This document shows positions 25,466 through 34,375 of a DNA stretch of 64,000 nt, piece after piece. A model generated the notes under the pieces. It saw only the letters and a list, made by a program, of their open reading frames with translations. It was not told the DNA's origin and made no database searches. This DNA comes from an uncultured Bacteroidota bacterium (GTDB lineage Bacteria > Bacteroidota > Bacteroidia > Bacteroidales > P3). Position 1 is the stretch's first letter. Each line of letters begins with the position of its first letter. The stretch is taken from NCBI GenBank assembly GCA_902778925.1, contig CACYZN010000008.1:1-64000 (forward strand). Reading direction: 5' to 3'. The translations under genes and the position numbers were made by a program.

Positions 25466-25651
25466 GTGATGAAATATACCAATTCACGATACCGCAGAAT
25501 AATTGTTTGTATTCTAACTACAATCGCACTGGCACCCTTAGCAGCCAGAACGATTGCAATTATACTAACCACCGGCAACTTCGGGTGGCCTGCATTTAAC
25601 TATTTTATTGGCTATCCTACAGGTTTTTTGAAAGATCCTTCCTTCGGATGA
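25466..25651 (+). CDS. Possible small membrane protein
   Basis: This 61-residue frame encodes a basic N-terminus (MMKYTNSRYRR), one hydrophobic segment (IIVCILTTIALAPLAARTIA) and a tail with FNYFIGYPTGFLK. I do not recognise it. The frame is in an AT-rich gap and has no clear ribosome binding site. It could be a genuine single-span protein or a relic of a larger membrane gene. Confidence 0.3.
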   Translation: MMKYTNSRYRRIIVCILTTIALAPLAARTIAIILTTGNFGWPAFNYFIGYPTGFLKDPSFG

Positions 25652-25720
25652 AAAACAAATTTGCCATCATCCACAGCCAAAACTCAATGAAATCATAATA
25701 TCTATAATATAAGAATAAAA

Positions 25721-26665
25721 ATGAGAGCATCTAAGATGTCAATCCGTACTTTTGTACGAAATATTTACACTCTCTTCGCCTACGATTTTCGCAATCAGGA
25801 TAAAGAGCGTCTCAAACAATGGTTAATGACACGTGATTTTATAACTTTTGAGAATCTACGACGATACTTTGAAGAGAATGACTCTTCTGCTTACCAGGAA
25901 GAGATTGACTATATCCTTAGCAATGGTCTGCAGCCTTTCCCTTATGCGGTTGTAAAGAGGGTAGATAAGGTGGAATGTGGATTTGATCATATAATAAAGC
26001 TTCCATTTGTTGTACATAATGGCAAACGGCTCTTTTTCCCAAAATCGTACAGCCTAGCTAATGTGGAAAGGCATTATCGCAATTTTATAGAGACAGAGAA
26101 TTTGCTGGGCGGAGGCTATCGTACAAAAATGCCTCACTGCTATCAATCGGAAAGAGTGAAGGTGGAAAATGGCGATGTATTTGTGGATTTGGGCTCTGCA
26201 GAAGGTCTTGTGTCTCTTGATGTTGTAGATAAGGTAAGTAAGATTTACCTGGTCGAAAGCGATCGTTCATGGATACCGGCACTTCGAGCCACTTTTGCTC
26301 CATACAAAGACAAATGTATCATTGTCCCTAAGTTAATTTCCTCCTCTTGTAAACACCACTCCACAACATTAAGTAAATTGTTGGCATCGGAGACTAATAG
26401 TCACATCTTTATAAAGATGGATATTGAAGGATTTGAGTCGGAAGTGCTCAATGCCTCGAAGGATTTTCTTGCTACTCGTCACAATATCAAACTCGCCGTA
26501 TGTACATATCATCGGCATAATGATGCTGCCGATTTCTCTGCTTTTTTCGATCGGCTGGGTTACAAATATGAAGTATCTGATGGTTATATGATATTTGATC
26601 TGGACTTTTCAGAACTCCCTACACCTCCATTCTTCAGAAAAGGAATGATACGAGCGTGGAGATAG
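25721..26665 (+). CDS. FkbM-family methyltransferase
   Basis: The 314-residue protein has DVFVDLGSAEGLVSLDVVD as the SAM loop (about 152-170), IYLVESDRSW as the acidic strand end, and FIKMDIEGFESEVLNAS as the FkbM signature. About 145 residues precede the methyltransferase fold, including an LPFVVHNGKRLFFPKSY stretch. It is the third FkbM gene in the locus. The gene and its GT2 neighbour form an AT-rich block (25.4-27.7 kb) between GC-rich genes. Confidence 0.85.
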   Translation: MRASKMSIRTFVRNIYTLFAYDFRNQDKERLKQWLMTRDFITFENLRRYFEENDSSAYQEEIDYILSNGLQPFPYAVVKRVDKVECGFDHIIKLPFVVHNGKRLFFPKSYSLANVERHYRNFIETENLLGGGYRTKMPHCYQSERVKVENGDVFVDLGSAEGLVSLDVVDKVSKIYLVESDRSWIPALRATFAPYKDKCIIVPKLISSSCKHHSTTLSKLLASETNSHIFIKMDIEGFESEVLNASKDFLATRHNIKLAVCTYHRHNDAADFSAFFDRLGYKYEVSDGYMIFDLDFSELPTPPFFRKGMIRAWR

Positions 26666-26726
26666 CGTAACTTACTTATCCAATGTACATCTGGAATAAA
26701 ATAACCGAAGTGTAGACTCTTCCCCT

Positions 26727-27749
26727 ATGGAACCACAGATTACTTACATAATACCTTATTATAACGGCCAAGCAACAATACGCCGACAACTCGACTCAAT
26801 ATATGCTACTAGCCTAGGGCCAACGGAATTGGAAGTGATTATTATCGATGATGCCTCTCCGTCATCTGCCCAAAATACCCTTCACCATGAGCTATCAAAA
26901 TACCCTGGGCTGAGAATTATCCGCCACGAAACAAACCGACGGCAGGGTGGGGCGAAAAATACAGGTATTCATGCTGCTAAAGGAGAATTTATAGCTTTTG
27001 CAGACCAAGACGACACCATCGACCCTACCCATATCAAAGAAATCCTTACCCTAGCAATTACGCAACAACCAGACGTCATATTATGTCAAGCTAGGCGATA
27101 TCATATCAACGGTAAGCTACAAACTCCTGGTCATCCACTGGGAAACGGGGCAACAATGTCTGGTAAGCAATTCTGCGAAAAATACTTCAACGCAGCTTTT
27201 TCTGCGAGTCCATGGAGCAACATATACCGTCGAGAGTATTTAATAGAGTTACATAGACCCATGGCGGAAAAAACACTTCTCGAGGACGTAGACTGGGTTC
27301 AATATCATCTTTTCTTTGCAAAAAAACTGATGAATTTCAACTACCCAATATACAATTGGTATGCACATACACAGTCAATCACTCATACAAATACGCCACG
27401 GCTGACAACAGCTTGTATAGCCCTCGGATATAGAAAAATAGAAAACAGCCGAATATTCTGCACTATATCCCCTCAATTCGCCAACATTATTTATGAGGAT
27501 GGACAACACACCATTGCCACAGAATTACGGGCTGCATGGAAAGTATCTCACCCTTGGCGAGTATTTGTTTCAGATGGATGCGGTGAGATCAGTCCTTTAA
27601 TTTGGGAAAGTCTTTCGCAGCTGACGTGGGACAAATGGACAGGATTCCTCATTCGAAATCGCACCTTGGCTGCCATCATCATGACATTAGCGTTTCCTTT
27701 GCGCTGGGCAATTTTTTTCAAGCGTCTTATTCTCCACAATGGTGACTAG
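26727..27749 (+). CDS. GT2 glycosyltransferase
   Basis: The 340-residue enzyme has ITYIIPYYNGQATIRRQLDS, VIIIDDASPSS and the metal site IAFADQDDTIDP near residue 93. The acceptor-half motif is KTLLEDVDWVQYHL. A hydrophobic C-terminal segment (TLAAIIMTLAFPLRWAIFFK) suggests membrane contact. It overlaps the next gene by 11 bp. Confidence 0.88.
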   Translation: MEPQITYIIPYYNGQATIRRQLDSIYATSLGPTELEVIIIDDASPSSAQNTLHHELSKYPGLRIIRHETNRRQGGAKNTGIHAAKGEFIAFADQDDTIDPTHIKEILTLAITQQPDVILCQARRYHINGKLQTPGHPLGNGATMSGKQFCEKYFNAAFSASPWSNIYRREYLIELHRPMAEKTLLEDVDWVQYHLFFAKKLMNFNYPIYNWYAHTQSITHTNTPRLTTACIALGYRKIENSRIFCTISPQFANIIYEDGQHTIATELRAAWKVSHPWRVFVSDGCGEISPLIWESLSQLTWDKWTGFLIRNRTLAAIIMTLAFPLRWAIFFKRLILHNGD

Positions 27750-28890
27750 CAGCATCCACCTACCCGGTCTCAACGGACTCCGTGCAATTGCAGCACTGTC
27801 TGTGATGTGCAGCCACACCTTCCAATCCACCTTCGGCGACTGGGGCATTGCGGGATTCCCCCTGCCTGTGGTGGCCGACGGCGTGACGTTGTTCTTCGTC
27901 ATCAGTGGATTCTTGATAACCTATCTGCTGCTGAACGAGCAACAACGGAGCCACACGGTAAGCATACCGAAGTTCTACATGCGCCGCATTCTCCGCATCT
28001 GGCCGATTTATTACCTATACATGCTCATCGCCCTGCTGGTCACCGGCACTTGGCACGACAGCAACCTCTGGTACTACTGCTTCTTCACTGCCAACATCCC
28101 ATTCATCCTCGCGGCAGGTATTTGGCCCATAGTACACTATTGGAGTATCGGCGTCGAGGAACAATTCTACCTCTTTTGGCCGTGGATGGTGAAGCTGACC
28201 CGTGGTCGCACCGGCCGCTTGCTAGCCCTTGCCATTACGGTTTGTCTCGGATGGCTGGCCTGCAAATGGGGACTCTATCTGTGGAAAGGGACTTGCACCG
28301 CCTATCGGTTCTTCGCTGCCACACGATTCGACTGCATGATGCTGGGTGCCATCGGTGCCGTACTCTACCACCGCCGCAACCCAATCCTGCGCCGCATCGC
28401 CGCCAACCGTCCCCTCGGGCTGCTCTGTCTGTTGGCGCTCGCCTTCTCACAACCGTGGGCAAACTTCGTTCCTGCACCCGTCAGGCCACAGATGCTCGCC
28501 TTGCTTTCACTCATATGCATTGTAAACCAACTGGAGCGACCCATAATCAACCTTGAAAACCACCCATGCGATTTCGTCGGCAAAATATCCTATGGCATCT
28601 ATATCGTCCACCCGTTGCTGATATATCTCCTTTCAAACTTCTACCGCAATATTGCGCCGCCGATGCCGGAAGCCTTGGCCATCGCACTCATCTACAGCCT
28701 CGTCACTGCCACCACACTCCTCGTTGCATGGCTATCGTACCGTTTTTACGAGACTCCATTCCTGCGACTGAAGAACCGCTTCGCCGTCGTTCAAAGCCAG
28801 AGTTCCATCGAGAAAACCCGTCCATATCCGTATCAAGTCCGACTCAACTCCGAGGATGGTCCGACCGCAGTCGGACATGCTACGGTGTAG
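27739..28890 (+). CDS. Acyltransferase family 3 (OafA/YrhL-type O-acyltransferase)
   Basis: This 383-residue integral membrane protein has about ten hydrophobic segments and the family motifs LPGLNGLRAIAALSVMCSH at the start (catalytic-region Arg and His), FFVISGFLITYLL, RRILRIWPIYY and WSIGVEEQFYLFWP. It would O-acetylate or otherwise acylate the polysaccharide on the membrane. The C-terminal 20 or so residues (from about YPYQVRLNSEDG) are encoded by a degenerate 11-nt array, and the stop codon lies within it. The natural end may have been replaced. Confidence 0.9.
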   Translation: MVTSSIHLPGLNGLRAIAALSVMCSHTFQSTFGDWGIAGFPLPVVADGVTLFFVISGFLITYLLLNEQQRSHTVSIPKFYMRRILRIWPIYYLYMLIALLVTGTWHDSNLWYYCFFTANIPFILAAGIWPIVHYWSIGVEEQFYLFWPWMVKLTRGRTGRLLALAITVCLGWLACKWGLYLWKGTCTAYRFFAATRFDCMMLGAIGAVLYHRRNPILRRIAANRPLGLLCLLALAFSQPWANFVPAPVRPQMLALLSLICIVNQLERPIINLENHPCDFVGKISYGIYIVHPLLIYLLSNFYRNIAPPMPEALAIALIYSLVTATTLLVAWLSYRFYETPFLRLKNRFAVVQSQSSIEKTRPYPYQVRLNSEDGPTAVGHATV

Positions 28891-28924
28891 CTACGGAGTC
28901 GATACGAAATAGGTCGCGAACGAC
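28826..28924. repeat. Degenerate 11-nt array covering the end of the acyltransferase gene
   Basis: Consecutive 11-mers can be read in register, for example CGACTCAACTC, CGAGGATGGTC, CGACCGCAGTC, GGACATGCTAC, GGTGTAGCTAC and GGAGTCGATAC. Within it GTCCGAC and GTCGGAC (28859-28876) form a 7-bp hairpin. The stop TAG is at 28888-28890. Confidence 0.65.
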
Positions 28925-28952
28925 ATATATCTAATTTCATAGCCACCACACC

Positions 28953-29906
28953 ATGATACATTTTTCTATCGTCATGCCACTCTACAACAAGGCGCCCTAT
29001 GTCCGCAAGTCCGTGGAAAGCGTCGTGGGACAGACTTACGACGACTGGGAGTTGATAGTGGTCGACAATGGCAGTACCGACGGAAGTGGCGAGGTGGTGG
29101 TAAGTTGTCACGACCCAAGAATCAGGATGCTGCATCTAAAGGTAAATATCGGTCCCGGGGCTGCACGCAACCATGGTGTGGCAGAGTCGACAGCGGACCA
29201 CATCTGCTTCCTCGACGCCGACGACTGGTGGGAGCCCACCTTCCTCGAGGAGATGGCGGGGCTGATGGAGCGGCATCCCGGCGCAGGCATCTATGGCACA
29301 GGATACTATATCGTCAAAAACGGTCGCCAACGCATAGCGCCCATCGGGGTGGACGAGGGCTTCGCGGAGGGAGAAATCAACTACTGCCAAGTCTATGCGC
29401 AGACACTCTGCATGCCGTTGACCTCGATAAGCGTCTGCATGCCACGCAGGGTATTCGATGAGGCCGGCGGCTTTCCGACAGATGTCAGACTGGGCGAGGA
29501 CTTCCTGCTGTGGTTACGTATCACACTGACCCACAAAGCGGTGCTTCTCAATCGGCCGCTGGCCAACTACAACCAGGATGTGGCCGTGGCTTTCCGCGGC
29601 ACCCACCACCTGCATCCGCCCGAGCAGAATATGCTGTGGAAACTTGGAGGATACGAGCCTCTGGAAAAAACAAATCCCGACTATAAGCAACTGATAGACA
29701 ATTTAAGGACCTATGGTCTTCAATCGTATCTTTTAAATTCCAAATATCGCGATGCCGCAAGGCAAGAATTGTCAAAAGTGGATTGGAGAAACCAAGATGT
29801 CAAATGGGAAAAACTTTATAATCTACCAGTTGGTGTTTTAAAAATACGATTTAAAGTGCGGAAGCTGGGATCTTTGATGAAACGCATATTAACGGGGATA
29901 ATATAA
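28953..29906 (+). CDS. GT2 glycosyltransferase
   Basis: The 317-residue enzyme has FSIVMPLYNKAPYVRKSVES, LIVVDNGSTDGSGE, metal site CFLDADDWWEPTFL and RLGEDFLLWLRITL. The first 230 codons are GC-rich. From about 29,640 the DNA is AT-rich to the end of the gene and through the next one. The switch falls after the catalytic domain, which suggests a recombinant gene like wzt. Confidence 0.88.
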   Translation: MIHFSIVMPLYNKAPYVRKSVESVVGQTYDDWELIVVDNGSTDGSGEVVVSCHDPRIRMLHLKVNIGPGAARNHGVAESTADHICFLDADDWWEPTFLEEMAGLMERHPGAGIYGTGYYIVKNGRQRIAPIGVDEGFAEGEINYCQVYAQTLCMPLTSISVCMPRRVFDEAGGFPTDVRLGEDFLLWLRITLTHKAVLLNRPLANYNQDVAVAFRGTHHLHPPEQNMLWKLGGYEPLEKTNPDYKQLIDNLRTYGLQSYLLNSKYRDAARQELSKVDWRNQDVKWEKLYNLPVGVLKIRFKVRKLGSLMKRILTGII

Positions 29907-29926
29907 CTTAAGCCAGAAGAGTTGTC

Positions 29927-30685
29927 ATGAAGAAAGTTTCAATTAATAGAATTGTCGAAAAGTGTAAAAACCTATTGTTTTTGTTAACTCATGAACATAG
30001 TTTTCGGAGGAGGTTGAAATATCTTTGGTTTAGAGAGGGGAGCGAATCTTTATTGGTGTTGTTTCCTGGTTTCAGTAAAGATAGACCTCGTAAATACAAT
30101 TATGTAAAAGGATTGATGGGTGTAAAAAATGTTGATAGGCTTTATATTAATGATAATTTTGGCTATCAAGGATCCTACAATTTATATGAAAATGGGGAGA
30201 AAAAACCTGAATCGATAACAATAGATCTTATTGACGAAACAATAAAAAAAGGGAACTATAAGCATTTGTTTTTTGCTGGTAGCAGTAAAGGAGGTACATG
30301 TGCCATTTATTTTGGCTTGGTTTTTCATGCAGATGAAATATTTGCTGCAGCTTGTCAGTATCACATCGGAAAGTATGTGTCAAGCGAGATACCTGACGAT
30401 AAAGTATTCTATGCCATGATGGGGAGTAATGCTGGGGAAAAAGAATCTCACATTTTAGATGATGTGATGCCTGACCTACTCCAAAAACATAAGGGTTCTA
30501 AGTCAGTTATTCATATTTTCTGTTCAAGACAAGATCCTACTTATGAGCGACATATTAAGGATCTCATCAATTCTCTTGATCATTATGGTTACCTCTATTC
30601 TGAAACGATTGAATCCTATACGACCCACTCACAAGTAGGCGAATCGTTTTTAAAACGTTTACAAAGTAGGTTTTCTCATAATTGA
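29927..30685 (+). CDS. Capsule-locus protein with an alpha/beta-hydrolase-like nucleophile motif
   Basis: The 252-residue protein is AT-rich and has no signal peptide. LLVLFPGFSKD near residue 43 is a hydrolase-type first strand with oxyanion region, and FFAGSSKGGTCAIYFGL near 116-132 fits a GxSxGG nucleophile elbow. A late His (THSQVG, about 230) could complete a triad. It resembles the XcbB/CpsF and Asp2-like proteins of capsule and glycosylation loci, a weak match. Acyl transfer or esterase activity on the glycan is possible but unproven. Confidence 0.6.
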   Translation: MKKVSINRIVEKCKNLLFLLTHEHSFRRRLKYLWFREGSESLLVLFPGFSKDRPRKYNYVKGLMGVKNVDRLYINDNFGYQGSYNLYENGEKKPESITIDLIDETIKKGNYKHLFFAGSSKGGTCAIYFGLVFHADEIFAAACQYHIGKYVSSEIPDDKVFYAMMGSNAGEKESHILDDVMPDLLQKHKGSKSVIHIFCSRQDPTYERHIKDLINSLDHYGYLYSETIESYTTHSQVGESFLKRLQSRFSHN

Positions 30686-30710
30686 CAATCCTGATTTCCA
30701 TTTGATTCCC

Positions 30711-31700
30711 ATGAATAAAGTTTCATATTCAGTTGTTATTCGCACTCTAGGAAATACAGGAGAAAAGTACCGTACAATGTTGAACGCCATTGAACGGCAG
30801 ACTGTCATACCCCTGGAAGTAATTGTCGCCATTCCTGATGGCTACACATTAGACCATACACTAGGTTACGAAAAAATTGTACGATGTAACAAAGGAATGG
30901 TGACACAACGAGCCGCAGGTATCGAAGCCGCTCAAGGCGAATATCTACTGGTGTTGGACGACGATCTGGATTTCCCTGCTGATTTTGCGGAACAGATGTA
31001 CAAACATCTACAGGCGAAACAGTTGGATTGTACGCTGGCATTCCCCAACGGTGGTTGCCACAACAGTGAACCTCCACAAAAAGTTTCTAAGAAAACGCAG
31101 TTACTTGCAGAGGTCAAGAGGGCTCGGGGAGCCTTTACCGGACAGGTGTTTTATAGTCGCCGCAAGAGTGAATGGTTTGATGTCATCACCAGCACGGCCG
31201 GGCACCGCACCTATGTCAACTGCGAGGACAAACTGTGTCAAGCAGGCTGTTTCCAATGCTTCTTCATCAAGGGATCGATGGCCAAAGATGTCAGGTTCGA
31301 CGAAGAGGTTTGGCTGGAACAAGGAAGGCTGTCAAAATACGCTGCTTACGACGATGCAGTGTTTTTCTATAAGTTATATTTGCATGGCGGGCGTATTGCT
31401 TACACCCCCGACACGGGATACACACATCTGGACGCTGGTGCGGGACGTCCTGCAAAAAGCAAACTGGAGGCCAAGCGCATACGGCTCTACACCATTGCCC
31501 GCAACCGCACTCTGTTCTGGCTGTTACATATCTGGCCCAGCCGTCACAAAGTGCGCACCCTGCTGGGAGGAATCTATGCGTTGGTCAACTATACATTATA
31601 TAACCTCATCATCAATCTACACCCCAAATATTGGCCTGCCATCAGTGCTCTTTTTGCGGGTTATCGTGACGCATTTAAGTATTACAAAAAGGGACTATGA
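30711..31700 (+). CDS. GT2 glycosyltransferase
   Basis: The 329-residue protein starts at ATG 30711 (MNKVSYSVVIRTLGNTGEKY). An upstream in-frame TTG adds only three residues. The metal site is LLVLDDDLDFPADFAEQ, an extended DDD form, and AAYDDAVFFYKLYLHGG lies in the acceptor half. The C-terminal 70 residues are basic with hydrophobic stretches. It overlaps the GT32 gene by ATGA. Confidence 0.87.
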   Translation: MNKVSYSVVIRTLGNTGEKYRTMLNAIERQTVIPLEVIVAIPDGYTLDHTLGYEKIVRCNKGMVTQRAAGIEAAQGEYLLVLDDDLDFPADFAEQMYKHLQAKQLDCTLAFPNGGCHNSEPPQKVSKKTQLLAEVKRARGAFTGQVFYSRRKSEWFDVITSTAGHRTYVNCEDKLCQAGCFQCFFIKGSMAKDVRFDEEVWLEQGRLSKYAAYDDAVFFYKLYLHGGRIAYTPDTGYTHLDAGAGRPAKSKLEAKRIRLYTIARNRTLFWLLHIWPSRHKVRTLLGGIYALVNYTLYNLIINLHPKYWPAISALFAGYRDAFKYYKKGL

Positions 31701-32440
31701 TACCCAAGACAATACATTACTGCTGGTTTGGTCGTGGCGAGATGCCTCAGTTGGCTCAGGACTGCATCGCATCGTGGCATAACCATATGCCAGACTGGAA
31801 CTATAAGCTCTGGAATGAAGACGACTTCGATGTCGACAGCGTGCCCTATACCCAAGAAGCCTACGCTGCCAGAAAGTATGCTTTCGTCACCGACTATGTG
31901 AGGCTGTACGCCCTTAGCACCGAGGGCGGGGTGTATATGGATACCGATGTGGAAATACTAAAACCTCTGGACGACCTGCTCCACCTCAAGGCTTTCACCG
32001 GCTATGAAGGCAGTAAACACAAGCCGCCTGTAACAGGTTTGATGGCCAGCGAGGCAGGCGGACAATGGGTCGAGGAACAACTGCATGCTTACGACAATGC
32101 ACACTTCCTTATGCCTGACGGCAGCTATGATACAACAACAAACACCTGGCGCATCAGTCGCATCATGCAATCCAACGGGTTCGTATGCGACGGAAAGATG
32201 TCTCAATATAAGGACCTGACTGTATTCCCCTCGGATTACTTCTGTCCGCATCAGACCACCGGCGAGTACCTGCTCACCGAAAACACCTACTGCAATCATC
32301 ACTTCATGGGGTCGTGGAACAACAATAAAAACAAGGGAAGGAAAGGAGTTCTGCGGAAATTGGTGGGACAAAAAAACATGACCACGCTGATAAAATTCAA
32401 ACGTTGCTTGGAGAATCTCAATCAAAACCAAAAGAAGTGA
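31697..32440 (+). CDS. GT32-type glycosyltransferase (capsular polysaccharide synthesis)
   Basis: The 247-residue enzyme has the GT32 signature: PKTIHYCWFGRGEMP at the start, YKLWNEDDFDV, and VTDYVRLYALSTEGGVYMDT with the DxD reading DTDVEILKPLDDLL near 83-96. Family members transfer mannose, galactose or related sugars. It is the last gene before an octamer array and a change of module. Confidence 0.9.
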   Translation: MIPKTIHYCWFGRGEMPQLAQDCIASWHNHMPDWNYKLWNEDDFDVDSVPYTQEAYAARKYAFVTDYVRLYALSTEGGVYMDTDVEILKPLDDLLHLKAFTGYEGSKHKPPVTGLMASEAGGQWVEEQLHAYDNAHFLMPDGSYDTTTNTWRISRIMQSNGFVCDGKMSQYKDLTVFPSDYFCPHQTTGEYLLTENTYCNHHFMGSWNNNKNKGRKGVLRKLVGQKNMTTLIKFKRCLENLNQNQKK

Positions 32441-32450
32441 AAAGAACCCC

Positions 32451-32505
32451 GATGTCTTGATGTCTTATAGTTCACACATTAACACATTTACACATTAACG
32501 CATTC
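32451..32505. repeat. Octamer arrays upstream of the membrane glycosyltransferase/polymerase gene
   Basis: GATGTCTT occurs twice in tandem (32451-32466), then ACACATTA, ACACATTT, ACACATTA and ACGCATTC (32474-32505) end five bases before the next ATG. The second block is the same family as 9463-9494, and both sit directly in front of an export or polymerisation gene. Confidence 0.8.
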
Positions 32506-32510
32506 ATAAA

Positions 32511-33917
32511 ATGCTTTCTTTTTTCCCAAAACAAATAGCTACTAAAGGCATATACCTTTATCTTGGGGCATTGACGGCTGTATCATTGGTTTTCTTTCGC
32601 CACGCCATGTCAATCGATTTTTTACTGATAGGGGTGATGTGGGTAGTGAGTTTTTTCCTGCTGAGTTCATACTGCAGTCGTAAATGGCAGAGCATACCAC
32701 AGAAGAAACTATTATCCAACTTGTTCCTTACAGCCTTGGGGTTGAGATGGGCATGGGCAATCTTCAGTTATTTCTACTACTCTGCCAAAACTGGAATGCC
32801 TTTCGAGTTTTCTGCTGGCGACTCCGTCTGGTATTACGAAGAGTCGATGGGTAATGTGCATGCATCTATCAAAGACATATGGAACTACTTGTTTGTTAGT
32901 TCTGATTCCATCTCTGACTCTGGTTATGTATTTTACCTCTCGCTGCTCTCTAAGATCACAGGCTACAGCATATTGCTACCACGATTGGTCAATAGTATCT
33001 TCAGTGCCATCACAGTTCTGCTGATTTACCTGCTGGCCAAGCGCAACGTTGGCGAGGAGGGTGGCAGGTTGGCGGCAGTATTCACCTGTTTCATGCCCAA
33101 TCTTATCTTTTACTGTGGCATGCATCTAAAAGAGTCATTCATGGTGTTCTTGCTAATAGCTTTTCTGGAGCGTTCCGACTACCTGTTGCGAAGCAAGAAT
33201 TACAACGTACTCACCATTATCATTCCGGTACTGCTTGGAGTTAGCTTGTTTTCGTTCCGCACAGTGTTGGGCGGTGCCGCGATCTTCTCTTTTGTTACTG
33301 CTTTGGTATTTACCAATACTTCGGTCGTGGGACGAGTCAAGCGTATCATGCTCATTGCTTGGGGTATGTTGGCTGTGGTTACGTTGACCGGCGGAGTTAT
33401 CACTACCGAGGTACAAGCCACTTGGGAAGACCGCGAAAGCAACCAAGATGCCAAAAGGTCAATACAGACCGCGAGAGGTAACCAGTGGGCTAAATATGCT
33501 ACGGGAACCGTCATGGCCCCTATGATGTTTGTGATGCCGTTTCCTACAATGGTGGATGTAGACGAGCAATACAACCAGCAGATGATTAGCGGAGGAAACT
33601 ATGTGCGCAACTTCTTTGGAGGATTTGTGCTCATCGCTGTGTTTAGTGCTATTTTCATTACCAAGAATTGGCGTAATCTGAGTCTCATAGGCTCTTTCGT
33701 CATCGCCTATCTGGGTATTATTTCGTCCAGTGGCTTCGCCAACTCGGAGCGATTCCTACTGCCAGCCTTGCCTTGTCTACTTATCATTGCGGCTTACGGC
33801 GTTACACTGCTCAATGCAAAGAATTACAAGTTCATCAAAATTTGGTACTGGGTGGTGCCGGTGATGTCTTTCGCCTGGGCATTCTTCTCAAACAAAACTA
33901 AAAAACTAAAAAAATAA
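32511..33917 (+). CDS. Polytopic membrane protein, GT-C glycosyltransferase or polysaccharide polymerase
   Basis: The 468-residue protein has about ten hydrophobic segments. The first large extracytoplasmic loop contains FEFSAGDSVWYYEES (about 95-109), consistent with the acidic catalytic loop of GT-C enzymes, and MHLKESFMVFLL recurs in that superfamily and in Wzy-like proteins. It is the only good candidate for a polymerase in the locus. If export is ABC-dependent it may instead add a side-branch sugar from a polyprenyl-phosphate donor. The last codons (NKTKKLKK) are in an A-rich repeat. Confidence 0.6.
   Translation: MLSFFPKQIATKGIYLYLGALTAVSLVFFRHAMSIDFLLIGVMWVVSFFLLSSYCSRKWQSIPQKKLLSNLFLTALGLRWAWAIFSYFYYSAKTGMPFEFSAGDSVWYYEESMGNVHASIKDIWNYLFVSSDSISDSGYVFYLSLLSKITGYSILLPRLVNSIFSAITVLLIYLLAKRNVGEEGGRLAAVFTCFMPNLIFYCGMHLKESFMVFLLIAFLERSDYLLRSKNYNVLTIIIPVLLGVSLFSFRTVLGGAAIFSFVTALVFTNTSVVGRVKRIMLIAWGMLAVVTLTGGVITTEVQATWEDRESNQDAKRSIQTARGNQWAKYATGTVMAPMMFVMPFPTMVDVDEQYNQQMISGGNYVRNFFGGFVLIAVFSAIFITKNWRNLSLIGSFVIAYLGIISSSGFANSERFLLPALPCLLIIAAYGVTLLNAKNYKFIKIWYWVVPVMSFAWAFFSNKTKKLKK
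33893..33906. repeat. Left inverted arm of GxxExxY cassette 2
   Basis: CAAAACTAAAAAAC lies in the last codons of the upstream gene. Its near-perfect reverse complement is at 34376-34390. Two 8-nt A-rich units (AAACTAAA) overlap it. Confidence 0.55.
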
Positions 33918-33934
33918 TAACACAGCATTCCTTC

Positions 33935-34354
33935 ATGACTGATTATTCCACAACACTATCCTATCAAGTATTAGGCTGTGCAATGAACGTATATCAACAT
34001 TTTGGTCCAGGATTGCTTGAATCTGTGTATCAACAGGCATTGATGATTGAATTAGACAATGCTGGTTTACTGGCAGAGCAAGAGGTTCCAATTAAAATTG
34101 AATATCTTGGCCAAGACCTTGGACTTGCATTCCGATTGGACATCCTGGTTGAGAATTGTATGATTCTTGAACTGAAATCAGTATCACAGCTGGAGAAGGT
34201 TCACTTCAAACAGTTAATGACTTATTTGAAGTTGACTGATAAACCGATAGGATACCTGATAAATTTCAATACGGAAAACTTCTCCATCGGGCATAGCATA
34301 CACAAAATAATCAACTATAGTTATGGCAAAGAGATCCCCACATGGCTGGGATAG
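33935..34354 (+). CDS. GxxExxY protein, PD-(D/E)XK nuclease-like (copy 2)
   Basis: The 139-residue protein has GLLESVY (G26, E29, Y32), D69 and the ELK motif (E79, K81), and Gln93. These are the same residue numbers as in the copy at 7844, although overall identity is low, so the two are not a recent duplication. It is predicted to have a PD-(D/E)XK fold. Activity is unproven. It lies between a membrane transferase gene and a broken GT4 gene and is bracketed by an inverted repeat, as is copy 1. Confidence 0.87.
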   Translation: MTDYSTTLSYQVLGCAMNVYQHFGPGLLESVYQQALMIELDNAGLLAEQEVPIKIEYLGQDLGLAFRLDILVENCMILELKSVSQLEKVHFKQLMTYLKLTDKPIGYLINFNTENFSIGHSIHKIINYSYGKEIPTWLG

Positions 34355-34375
34355 AACATTTCATCGTTTTTGATT

